64,000 bases of DNA. It comes from Lunularia cruciata. Its lineage: Eukaryota > Streptophyta > Marchantiopsida > Lunulariales > Lunulariaceae. Positions 23,601 to 35,600 of the stretch are shown here, in pieces (the first letter of the stretch is position 1; each line of letters begins with the position of its first letter). The translations under genes were made by a program, and so were the position numbers. The DNA lies in assembly GCA_948567375.1 (NCBI GenBank), contig OX419760.1, positions 7,378,001-7,442,000 on the forward strand, given 5' to 3'. The notes beneath the pieces are model-generated. The model worked only from the letters and a program-made list of their open reading frames with translations, made no database searches and had not been told where the DNA came from.

Positions 23601-24468
23601 TAGCCCCATGCTCTTCCACACTCTCTCTTCCTAGCACCAATCTCCAATCCGACTCTATCCATTGAGTTGGATTGCCTCTCTTCTCCTACCATCGCCGCCC
23701 ATCTACACACTTACTAGTTGTGATCTCTAACATGAAATTAGGAAAACTCAAGTTCCAATTCCATGTAAGGAAATTAATACAAAGTTTAATGAGAAATTTG
23801 ATGCAAGTCATCACATCTAACCTCCTAATCACTAGGTTCCTCACTGCCAGTGTGGAGCACTTTTTGATTCCCTTCATTCTAATCTCCTTCTTGATATGCT
23901 TCTGCAAGACAATTCCCCCGTCCCTTGGATGTGCAACTCTAAATCCATTTGGATGTCCCAAAACTTCACTCACTACTACTCCTCTTCCCTGGTCTCCCTT
24001 AGGATGACTCTACAAAGGCAAAGGAAATTCAATTATCATTGATCTCTTTCTTGATTCAAAACCTAACTTTATAGCCTGACATTTCTCAATCATTCTTTGA
24101 ATGCTTGTCTACCAAGAAATCACACCTTTTTCATGCACTTCTCTTGTCACTATCAATTTCTCCTGCTTGGCCTTAGCCATTTTTTGTGTGCATTACAATC
24201 TTGAATTTTCAACCCTGAAGGAAATTTGTTACATTGTCTTTGTATCAAGTTGATCACTCCAAGGCGAAGTCTCCTTACTTTGGGTTGAACTGTGATAGAT
24301 CCAATCCGAGTACTGACAATTATTGACCTGAGGTAACTTTCTTTGGGTTGATACAAAAATGTGAATTGTCTTCTTTCTTCCATCCTTGGCACTTAATTCC
24401 CCTTCAATTGTACACTTCTTTGAAAAACCCCTTAAATTACTCAAAACCAAAAAATATGGGTACCATCA
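20640..24468 (-). repeat. 5' LTR of the long-LTR element
   Basis: About 3.83 kb. On the minus strand it starts TGATGGTACCCA at 24468 and ends TTATCA at 20640, directly before the primer-binding site. It is homologous to 10705-14490. It contains a second copy of the extra reading frame. Confidence 0.85.
21425..24180 (-). pseudogene. LTR-borne extra reading frame, right copy
   Basis: An ATG at 24180 (Met-Ala-Lys-Ala-Lys-Gln-Glu-Lys) opens the same frame as in the left LTR. Larger open pieces survive: 23973-23686 (Asp-Gly-Gly-Ile-Val-Leu-Gln-Lys-His), 23640-23329 (the conserved block with Tyr-Cys-Asp-Pro, Ala-Leu-Phe-Lys-Ser-Lys and Pro-Ile-Asn-Trp-Val-Lys), 22876-22607, and a 172-codon coiled-coil piece (21943-21425). 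The last ends with a Val/Glu/Leu-rich acidic segment. It matches no enzyme family known to me. Because it is inside the LTR, every intact element would carry two copies. Confidence 0.7.
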
Positions 24469-24559
24469 TACAACCTACTCTATCTTTATGGAGATAAACC
24501 ACACTAGTTTACTTTTTTATGGGCAACATAAACCACAACATGAAAACATGATGATTTTG

Positions 24560-24800
24560 TTTGGAAGGATCATATGCTCAATTGTGCACCATACTACCTC
24601 CCAAATATTGATTGCACTATGGACCCAAGCTTGGTGTTTGTCCATGCAAGCTTGTGGTGTATGTTATGCGGCTCCCTTGGTAGAGTTATTACCATCTTGG
24701 TGTGTGAAAGTTGTTTGAGAGAATGGCATATGGCATGTTTGAACTACCATCCCTCATGGTAGTTCCTCAAGGATAGTGACTATGTCCTAGATGTACTTGA
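24560..24800 (+). pseudogene. PHD-type zinc finger remnant of a Ty3 element
   Basis: The frame (from about 24574) reads Asn-Cys-Ala-Pro-Tyr-Tyr-Leu-Pro and then Trp-Cys-Met-Leu-Cys-Gly, Val-Cys-Glu-Ser-Cys and Trp-His-Met-Ala-Cys, the Cys-x2-Cys ... Cys-x2-Cys ... His-x2-Cys spacing of a PHD finger, before a stop at the Trp-Phe position. PHD fingers bind histone H3 tails. The fragment lies immediately outside the 5' LTR of the long-LTR element and 170 bases before an LTR-like start, so I infer the C-terminal end of a Ty3 polyprotein, probably of the methyltransferase-bearing type. It is alone and broken. Confidence 0.6.
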
Positions 24801-24969
24801 CCTAGAGCTAGTTCATTCTTTAAATGGTGTAGATTGCAGATAGGTGACTAACAATGGAGCTCAATAGCGCTTGGCTTCTTGATCTTTGCCCACCATAGAG
24901 TATACCATATACTTGGAGGAGATGGCTATTTGGAGTTAAAGGGACCCAACCGCCAGCTAGGAGGGTGCT

Positions 24970-25735
24970 TGTGGCACTTTAGAATTCATGTATGACTTAT
25001 GTGTGAATTATGTTTCTATAGTGTATGATGTTGACAAGATGTATGTTGTGTAGCAATGTATATATGCATGATAGTTGTCATAACATTTGTGGTGTCAAAG
25101 CTAGATTTCTTTATTGTTGGTAGTCATAAGTATGTTGGTAATTTACTCATGGACTACTTATTGATGGTTCAATTTTATGTTAGGACTATTGATCACATCA
25201 TGAGACCTACCATCACTTGCACCATTCGATGTGCCATCAATGGCACCATTAGGGTTGGAGGCCCTAGTTGAGTAGAGGGGTATACCTTTGAAGTGTAGCT
25301 CCAATGAGCTAACTTCTTTGATGTTGAGCCTTTGAGTTCTTGGCTATGGTGGATAGAGGCTGGTGGGCATCACCTAGAGTCTATTAGCTAGAATGGGTGT
25401 TGCTTGATTGTAATCAATGTCTAATTGTTGGCAGATTGCTGAGTGAAGGATTGAGTACCTATCTAATTTGAGTGTGATTTGAGTGGAAGAACAAACTGAT
25501 TATTGTAGCACTTTAGAGTTCATGTATGATTTATATGTGAGTTGTTCTTCTATAGTTTATGATTTAAATAACAATATATGTTGTGTAGTGATGTATATAT
25601 GCACAATAGAGTGGATCTTTGTTGTTATATAATAAAGACAAAATGCTCTTTTAGTGCATTGGAGTATTGAGAGATGAAACCTTGTATTTCTCTTGTGTTT
25701 CTCTCGGGAGTTCTCCTATCTTCATAACATTATAG
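24970..25735 (+). repeat. LTR-like region with duplicated 5' end
   Basis: TGTGGCACTTTAGAATTC at about 24970 follows a short purine run (GGAGGG), as expected for the start of a 3' LTR. A second start, TGTAGCACTTTAGAG, lies at 25504, and about 105 bases after each start are homologous. The end (25615-25735) has a TATATAATAAAG stretch and a T/C-rich tail much like the end of the solo LTR at 8893-9626. The exact 3' terminus and target duplication were not found, so the limits are approximate. Confidence 0.5.
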
Positions 25736-25779
25736 AAAGAACCACTTTGAGAAGAGGGTAGTGTCATCCTTTGTGGCGC

Positions 25780-26601
25780 ACTATAAAAAAAAGGATTTAC
25801 AAAATATCTCTTTCACTCTAAAATCTAATCTGGATTGCTCTTAAAAGTGATGGTTTTTCCAACTTATATGCCACTTCCTTCCAAAGATACAATGCCTATA
25901 AATGTGTTCTACCTTTCTTAGAAGGCACAACTTGTAGGACTAAACTTCAGGGTACTCCTTGCCTAAAATTTTCAATTTTGTGGTATTGCTTGTGTGGTAG
26001 TCCACTCATTGCACAAGTTCACTCCTTTGAATCATTCAATACACACTTTGATCAAGTGCAAGTACATGTTTGGCAGTAACCATTGAAGACCTATTATGAA
26101 ATTCCTCACCTCTACTCTTGCTTAGATATTGAACGCCATAGAAAATGAAGGACATAGAACTTGCAAAGAAGTAGGATCACTCTGTACTAGTTATCAAAGT
26201 TTGCATTGTACAAAAAGAACTAACATGAGTGCTAGTGGCACTCAATGTTATATATAATTTTGGCTCTGAGCCAAAGGATTAGAATCCCAATTGGATCCTA
26301 AAAATCCTTATCTAAATTGTCTATCATTGATTTTACTATCCTAATCCTATCTTGTCTTAATATTGATAGAATTTTTAGGCTCCTACACATGTCAAGGGAG
26401 ACATCAAACCCTACCTATCCTATTTTTAGTGTACAACTCCATGTACCTATACAATTCCAAGGGCACTCATCCTTAACTTCATATTACTCCAAGTGCCACT
26501 TAACTTTGAAAGCACTCCTCTAAAATATATACAATATTGAGAGTAGACACGACTAGCCTACTTAGAGTGCTTGACTACTACACAACTCTGAGTACCTAAT
26601 C
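25780..26601 (-). repeat. Diverged long-LTR segment, left part
   Basis: Scattered similarity to 10.9-11.4 kb and 20.9-21.4 kb (for example the stretch around a CTTCCTTCCAAAG, GTGTTC..., GAAGGCACAACTT order) suggests the 3' part of a second, older long LTR on the minus strand. It is interrupted at 26601/26602 by the chromovirus and would resume at 40058. The similarity is by eye and weak. Confidence 0.35.
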
Positions 26602-29600
26602 TGTAAAAGACCGAAACTGAGGATAGAATAGGAGAATGGAACCTCACATTGGGACACTTGAATGAGGGAAAACTCCGAATGCCTAGCATGAGCTTTGGCT
26701 TTGGTATTTATAGGTAGCATACAAGACCTTGAAGCTTCTCAAGAAGCTTCTTTGAGCCACTTTCTTGGAGTGCAAGCCAAGTTAACTAGGAAGCTTCTCA
26801 AGAAGCTTCCTTCTAGAAGCTTCCTTCTAGAAGCCTCCTACTTGGCGTGCAAGCTAAGCTAGTTAGAAGCTTCTAGAAGCTACCTGCTTAGGGCGCAAGT
26901 TAACTAGTTGGGAAGCTTCCCAAGAAGCTTCTTAAATGCTTCTAGAATATTCTAGGCTATTTTGTCTTATTCTCTACTTTGTAAGCCCAACTAACTTTGT
27001 CGCTGAACTCCATATTGTTACATATTCCCCCGCCGCTAGTTGGTGACGTCCTCGTTGCCAGTGAAGCTTCAAATTCCTTGATGGCCATCTGTGCATTTTG
27101 GAGGTGGGAAAGAGGTTCCCATGTGGCATCATGAAGGGGATACCCTTTCCAAAGGACCTTGTACTCTGTATGTTGGTGACGGCCTTGTTGAATATGACGA
27201 CGTGCAAGGATATGATCAACTTCATACTCCTCATGATCATTGATAGGGACAAGCAGAGGAGGAGGTTGGACTCGAGAGGAAAAGGAAGTGGGGTTAGGAA
27301 CAAAGGGTTTCAACTTGGAAACATGAAAGATAGGATGGATATGCATGTGACAAGGCAAGGCAAGTCGATAAGCAACAAGAGAGACAATGTGGGTGATATC
27401 AAAGGGTCCTATCCAATTAGTAGCAAGTTTATTAACTTGGGTATCAAGTGGGAGAGGGAGGTTACTAGAGGATAGCATGACTTTATCGCCAACTTCAAAG
27501 GTGAGATCACGACGATGGTGGTCCGCATATTGTTTTTGGCGATTCTGAGCAACAAGGAGGTGAGACTTGGCTTGCTGGAGAGATTGAGATATAGTGGTCA
27601 AGAATGTGGAAGTATGAGGAACCTGAGAGGGAGGGGGAGCAAGAAGAGAATCTGGAACAAGCGGATCTTGGCCAAAATTGAGAAAGAAGGGAGAAAATCC
27701 AATGCTTGCCCGTTTGGAATTGTTGTAGGCAAATTCTGCAGCTGCAAGACATTCATCCCAGTTGGTATGGTGGACATTGACAAAGGCCCGCAACATATCC
27801 TCCAATGTACAATTGGCGCATTCGGTTTGTCCATTAGTTTGAGGATGATACGCCGTGGACAAAGCAAGCTTGGTGCCGAGTATCTGGAAGAATGCTTGCC
27901 AAAACTTTCCTATAAATTGAGGATCACGGTCGGAGATGAGTACACGTGGCATCCCATGATGCTTGAAGACATTGTTGAAGTAGATTTGCACTAAGGTTGG
28001 AGCATCCACGGTATCACAAGTTGGTGCCAAGTGGATTTGCTTACTAAGCTTATCCACAAACACCACAATTGCAGTGTGTCCCTGTTTTGTCTTTGGCAAG
28101 GATGTGATTAGATCCAAGCTCATGTGCTCCCAACGAGCGGATGGAATGGCCAGTGGTTGAAGGAGTCCACTTGACTTCTGATTGCTGGCCTTGTTCCGTT
28201 GGCAACTCTCACATGATTGGACAAAGTCTTGAACATCTTGTGTCATGTTGGGCCACCACCATTGGCATTTGAGGGTACCCAAGGTCTTGTCCTGTGAGCC
28301 GGCCTGTCTCTCACTCAAGATGAACCTCTGATGGCTATTATGGTAGCGCACCATGGACTAAGAAGGCAAGGAACCCCAACTCCATCATACTCCTCCAAGG
28401 CTAACACTCCAAGACTCAAGACATTGCTCACTAGAGAACTCAATGAGAGAGAGATAGTTGCAAATGAAAGGATGATGAGTACCTCCTCACCCCTTGTTTA
28501 TATACTTGTGAAATAGTTACGTACCAAAGTTACTAATTATCGTAGTAACTCAAGTTACTAGACTAAAAGTCAAGTAAAGTCAAAAAGTAGAAAGGAATAT
28601 CCATTCACATGGGCATATTCCCCTAAGCATGTGGTCTTATCTTGACCCAACCACTAAGTCAAGGATTCCTTCACATGGGCTATCCTTGGAATAAAGAAGA
28701 ATCCAAAAGAAAAAGGTTTGCGGGCCCAAGAGTTCTCAACTCTTTCCTCAAAGCCAAACACCTAGGAATAATGCCAAGTCAACACACTAAAATCCAAAAT
28801 AGTGGTGCTCATCTTTTCTACTTCCTCTAAAGTAAGGTCCACTCTATCTTAGCTATGACTAACTTTAGCTAACCATGACTAATATAGAACCATCCTTTAT
28901 CTCTATAAATAATATCTCTTAAGTACTTGTAATACCAAGCTAAATATCACAATACCACACACATGCACAAATGGGTGTAACATTTACCCCCGGACTAAGT
29001 TTTCACTTTGTCCTCAAAGTGAAGGTCTCTCTACCTTCTATGGTACATCTTCAACTTATCATGGTTAATCCTATCAAAGTGTCTTCCTCCCAACTCCTTG
29101 AGATCATAGGTGTAATTGCCCCACACCTTCTCTACTACGAAAGGTCCAAAGTACTTAGGCAAAAACTTCTTTTGCACTCTCGTGAATCGAATGGAATCAA
29201 ACAACATTACCCAATCACCTTCTTTGAAAGGCTCCACCTTCTTCTTGCCTTGCCTCTTGTCATAGCTCTCCTTTTGGTTCCTTTGAGCTTGCTCCACTCG
29301 AACCATAGCAACTGCTCTTGCCTCTTCCAACTCCATGAGTTGATCCTTCCTTGACTTCTCTGCATCACTTCCTTGTGCTTTCTTCAATCTCCTATGAATG
29401 CTTTGGAAGGTAGGAAGATCAAAGTGAATAGGTAAGGTAGACTCAATACCATACACCAATTGGAATGGAGAATATCTAGTGGAAGTCTTCATGGTTGTCC
29501 TATACTCCCACAAAACTGCATGAATCCTCTTGTCCCAATGATGTTTAGCCCCCTCCATTTCTGCATCTTTGGCCAACATCATGCACAAGGTCTGATTGGT

Positions 29601-32600
29601 TCTCTCTGCCAAGCCATTGGAATTTGGCTTATAGGATGTAGTTACTCTATGTGTGATAGAGAAATGTCGTAGCATGGCTGTAGTAATGCTTCCTGTAAAC
29701 TCTCCTCCTCTATCAGAAACCAACTCTAGAGGGCATCCAAACCTAGTGATAATGCGTTCATAAAGAAATCTACCCACTTCATCTTCATTCTTGTCCCTCA
29801 ATGGTCTAGCCTCAACCCACTTGGTAAGGTAATCAGTAACTACCACAATGTACCAATTGTTCCTTGGGGTTCTATTGAGAGGACCTACAAAATCAATTCT
29901 CCACTTCTCAAAAGGTCCTAGCAATGGAATTGATCTAAGTGGTGGAGTGGATGTAGACTTTCTAGCAAAAGCTTGACAAACATGACAAGTTTTGCAATAA
30001 TCAAGACAATCCTTGAAAATCCCTCTCCAATGGTAACCTGCATCTAGAATCTTGAAAGCAGTCACCTTTCCTGCAAAGTGTCCTCCACATACTAAACCTT
30101 CATGAAACTCCTTTATGAGTAGGATAGACTCTTCCTTACCCACTGCTCTTCAAAGTAGACCATCTGCTCCTTGGTGAAAAAGAATATCCTCCACCATTGT
30201 GTAAGGTCTAGATCTTGCTGCAAGGGCCTTCCTCTCCCTAGCATGCATCCCTTCTGGATAGTTACCTTTTGTCACAAAATCCACAATCTCCTTGTACTCC
30301 ATTGGAACCTCTTGAATGACTGAGATTGTCATGAGCTCCTCATTCGGGAAGGAATCATCCACTGGCTCATCTCCATCATGATCATAGGCTCTAGATAATA
30401 AATCAGCATTTGCATGTTTCTTTCCTGGCCTATCTTCAATGGTGTAGTCATACTCAGACAAGAGTATCATCCACCTTGCTAGTCTCCCTTCAACATTAGG
30501 CTTGTTGAAGATGTACTTCAAAGCCTTGTGATCCGTGACAATGGTGGCTTTCCCTCCAATCAAGTAGTGTCTAAACTTCTTGAGACCAAAGATCACTGCC
30601 AACCCTTCTCTCTCCGTGACAGAGTAGTTCTTCTCTGCTGAAACCATCTGCCTACTAGGATAAGCTATTGGATGATCATGCCCATCTTGGTCTAATTGAC
30701 TAAGAGTGCATCCTATAGCTACATTAGAAGCATCAGTGTAGAGGATGAAAGGTTTACTCCAATCAGGTTTAGCAAGAATTGGAGCTACAACAAGGGATTG
30801 CTTGAGCTCCTCAAAAGCTTTGAGAGCCTCCTTGTCTTCCAAAATCACCATGTAATCTACACCCTTCTTCATGTAGATGGTCAATGCATAAGCCTTGTTG
30901 GAAAATGAGAAGATGAACTTCCTATAGTACCCAACCATCCCCAAGAATTGGCGTAACTTTGTCAAGCTTGAAGGGAATGGAAGGTCTGAGATTTTCCTCA
31001 CCTTCTCAAGATCAACTGCTATTCCATCCTTGGAGATGATATGCCCCAAAAGTAGACCTTCTTCACATCCAAAAATGCACTTCTCTGGGTTGAGTGATGC
31101 ATTTGCCTCACCCAAGCGTTGCAAGACTTTGATTAGGTGCTCAAAGTGCTCCTCCTTGCTCCCATAGACACAAAAGTCATCAATGAAATCTCTCACAAAT
31201 TTCCCAATGAAAGGTTCAAATACCTTGTTCATGAACCGTTGGAATGTGGCTGGAGCATTGCAAAGCCCAAAAGGCATGACCTTGAAAGCGTAAGTTCCCC
31301 AAGGTGTGGTGAATGTGGTGAGTTGTTGATGCTCTCGTGCAATCTTGATTTGGTTATATCCACTATAACCATCTCCAAAACTGTACCTCTCATGACCTGC
31401 AACCTCCTCCAAGATCTCATCAATGAATGGCAATGGGTAGTAGTCCTTCTTGGTAACAGCATTGAGCTTCTTGTAATCCACACATACCCGAAGCTTGCCA
31501 TTCTTTTTCTTCACAATGACAATTGGAGACACCCATTCTGAATTCTCCACCTCAAAGATAAATCCAGCCTCCTTGAGCTTATCAATCTCCTCCTTCACAA
31601 CCAAAGATATTGGTGGGCTAATGCAATGTTGCTTTTGGCGGATTGGTCTTGCATGTGACTCCACCTCTATCTTGTGCTCCTCCAAGGTGACTTCCTTCAA
31701 ATCCTTGTAACTAAAAGCAAACACATGGATGAACTTGCGGAAAATCTCCTCAAATCTCACCTTCTCCTCCTTGGTAACATTTGGGCCATACTTGAGGGTA
31801 GATAACCTTCTCTCTACCTCCTCAAGTGTCAATGGTGATTTATCTGGGTCCTTCAAAACCTCTGGCTTAGGTGCAAAATCCATAGTACACAAAGGATACA
31901 CATCTGAATCAGATTCAGATTCATCCTCCTCCGTGGAAGTCTACTCTTCCATGCTTGTGTCCACACCTGAAGCTCCTTCTTCAGAATCTGATTCCCAATA
32001 ATCAGAAGATGGTGTATCTGAATGTGAAGTGTTGGTGGTGTTAGTCACAGGAACAGTGACTCTATGGTTTGATGGCCCAATCCTCAAGTACCCTTTGTGC
32101 CATCGATCAGTTGTGCGTGCTGCTCTCAACCATGGCCTCCCAAGAAGTAAGTCGTAGCTTGAATCCTTCAAGACTTGGAAAGTCATGAGATTTTGAACTC
32201 CCATAACTGAAACTACCACCTTATCCATCACCCCTACTGGTCGAACTTGTTGCTTGTTTGCCATGCTCACCACAAATGTTGAAGGTCTTGAGGGTATCAT
32301 ACCCAACTTCTTCATCAACCTTTCTGACATGGCATTCACTGTTGATCCTCCATCAACCAATGCATCCTTGATGTTGTGACCATTCACTCTCACATCAATC
32401 TTGGAGGCATATTCACAAGCTTCCCATGGTGTTGGCTTGGCATCCACCACCCCCATTGATATTGGAACTTTTGCCTTCTTCTTCTTCTTGCTCCTTGTAG
32501 AACTCAAACCACCTCTAAGCTCCTTTCTCAAGGTAGGGTTCAAAGCAATTAATTGGCCCACTGTGATGTTAGCCTTGTGACTACCAACATCCTCCAACAC

Positions 32601-35600
32601 ATTGTAGTTCCATTGTTGCTTTGAGATCAAGAAGTCCTCCATCCCCAACTTCTTCCTTGGAGTCTTTGTTGTTGATGGTGTTGAGGTGCGAGTGCTCCTA
32701 GTAGACATAGGAGTATCCTTGCTTGAAGTAAATCCTTGAGAAGAGTGAACATCCTTTGCAAAACGAGCTCTCTTCTTCTCTTGTGCCAAAAGCTCCAAAT
32801 TAAGACCCTTGGAGTTTGAGCACTCTCCCTTCTCATACTTGCTCTCAACCACATCTATGGATGCTATCCCCTTACCTTTGTTTGGATTAGGAGCCACTTG
32901 GGTTTCACTACCTCCCTCTTTCCCTTTATTGGCTCCCTCATAACCCCTTCCTCCATGGTAAGTGGAATTTGGGCAATTCCTTTGGATATGGCCTCTTCCT
33001 CCACAACCAAAACAATTTCTATCATTGAAATTGTTGGCTGGTTGGCCTCCTCTATATGGATAGTTTCCATAACTCCTAGGCCCTCTCCCTACATTCTGAT
33101 CCACCTCTCTCTTCTCCCATAGTTGCACCACATTGATCTTGAGATCTGCAAGTTGTTCTGTGATGGTTTGGAGTGGATCTTTTGGTGGAGGTGCAAGAAC
33201 TGGAGAAACTACTACTTGTGGTGCAACCCTTGTCACCAAAGTATCAGAAGTTCCACCATACTTGTAGCCTTGAGGAGGATGCACAACCTCCTTCACCACC
33301 AAATCACTCTCATCCCCTTCCAAACTCTCCTCCATACGAATTGCAATCTTGATAGCTTCAACCTTGGAAGAAGGTTTCTCATATCTCACCTTGCTTCTAA
33401 TTTGTGGTCTCAATCCTCCCACAAAATTCTTGGTGAGCATGGCCCCTATGCCAATCATTGTAGTCTCCACATCATCCCCACCCTTCCTCAACACTATGCG
33501 AAATCTGGACTCCAACTTTTCCACTCTTTCCACATAGACCCTCACTTTCTCTCCATCTCCTTGCTTGAGAAATGTAACCTCACTCATCAATCTCTCATAA
33601 CTCTCATCAGGAAGAAAGTTCTCAATGAGTGCTGAAGTCAAAGTCTCCCAAGACTCCTCTTCCCCATCTCTCCTCTCTCTCTTTTGGTATTCTCACTCAT
33701 ACCATGTAAGTGCTGCATCCTCAAAGAAATATGGTAATAATGAGGCCCACTCATTCTTCCTCCTCTCATTGTTTCCTATGCAAGCTCTCTTGAAGTCTCT
33801 CACAAAGGCCTCCACATCTTCTCCATCCTTGCCAAAGAAAACCGGAAGTTTCCCCATCTTAACCCCTCACTATCTTTCTTTTCTCTCAATTTTTTTTTCT
33901 CTTTTTTTTTTCTCTCACTCTATTACTAATAGAGTATATACATGACTAACACCATCTGAGAATAATCCACCCTAGGGAACACAAAAGGTTCAGGTTGCTC
34001 CAAGATTTCTATAGCAACATCAAATCCTAGAGTGCATATTAATCTAACTCTCATGGATAGTTTATCCATAAGTTGAAAGATTATCTCCATCACTAATCTT
34101 GAGAACTAGCTGATGAAGGTGGTAATATTTTTGTAGTTGTACTAAGACTCTCTCCAAGATCCTTCACCAAAGTTTCCAAAAGTGCTTTTACTCCACTACA
34201 CTCATGTCCTTTTGGAAGTCCTTCAACTCCACAAACCTCACACAACTCCTTGGTCTTAGATCTTCTCCCTCCCAATCTTGGTGAAGAAGGTCCAACATGC
34301 AAACCCAAGTCAAGTAAGCCTCTCCTTTCCCTCAATCTCTTGCTCTCAAAGGTCAATGGACATGAACTTGCCTTATGTCCCTTCTCTCCACATAGAAAGC
34401 ACTTAGACTCACTCTTTCCTCCAAGTGGTGTAGGTTTTTGGATCCTCTCAACACTCTCTTCAAATTCTATTGTAAACTCTCTTTTCCTCAAATCCACCCC
34501 TACAATCACCTCAAACCCTTGGGGAACCTTGCATAATCTCAATTTCCACTCTTGATGACCCTCCATGTTCTCCAAGATGAATCTAAACACTCAAACATGT
34601 TTTTTGTTGATCTCAAACTTCTCATGCATGAGATCTCCACTTTGCAGAATTGACCCTTCCTCATAATGTAACTCAAATCTCCCAACCAATATGTCACAAT
34701 CCTCTAAAATTTTCCACACTTGATCACAACTCCAGGGTGTCCCTCCCTGCAAAATTTCAGATCTTTTCATCAAGCCATTTGGCCTAGACACCTTTCTATT
34801 CAGCACCCATATTTCAGATTTGGTCTGAAAACCACCCCCTTCACTTCAAAAACTCATAACGTCCTGCGCAAAAACGATCTCTCTCTAATTTTTGTGGCAG
34901 CAGGTAGGATAAAATGCACTGAATTATCTTGGAAATTTTTAGGACAATTCACTGAAAATTGAAGAAATGGCAGACTCTGTACAATTTTCCAGAGAGCATG
35001 CAGTTGCGGGAGCACTTTACCCTATCAACTTTCAAAAATTCTAGTCCAGTGCGCATAGAAGCTCTCTCAATAATTTAAAGTGTGCTAACTGAAAGATAAC
35101 CCAAGCTATCATGTGTAGAAATCTCAAGTCCAGATCTCAAACTTGAGATTTTGCCCAAAATCACCTCAATCCCCAAAATTTGCAATCCACCTCACACAAT
35201 CTCTCCAATTCCTCTCATGTGTACAAGATGTACAAAATCACCTCAAAGACATCATAATGAACTACAGGGTATACAAATGGATCTTGGTTCTCTAACATAA
35301 GTTCAGCACTCTCCTCTCCTAATGTTCTCTCCAAGTGAGCTCTCATAGCCTCCTTCTGCCTAATGTAGAATTGGACGCGGAACATTATCTTGCCTTCTAG
35401 AGAGGTCCCGGCAACAGAACCAAAAATGTGAGCCGGCCTGTCTCTCACTCAAGATGAACCTCTGATGGCTATTATGGTAGCGCACCATGGACTAAGAAGG
35501 CAAGGAACCCCAACTCCATCATACTCCTCCAAGGCTAACACTCCAAGACTCAAGACATTGCTCACTAGAGAACTCAATGAGAGAGAGATAGTTGCAAATG

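Larger units (their letters stand above)
10705..24468 (-). mobile_element. Long-LTR Ty3/Gypsy retrotransposon, 13.8 kb, decayed
   Basis: Two homologous direct repeats of about 3.8 kb flank a minus-strand polyprotein region in the order gag, protease, RT, RNase H, integrase. A primer-binding site adjoins the inner end of the right repeat and a purine tract adjoins the inner end of the left one, so the right repeat is the 5' LTR. A candidate 5-bp target duplication, TACAA, lies at 10700-10704 and 24469-24473; the outer end of the left LTR appears to have lost a few bases, so this is tentative. LTR divergence, many stops and a broken RT active site indicate an old insertion. Confidence 0.85.
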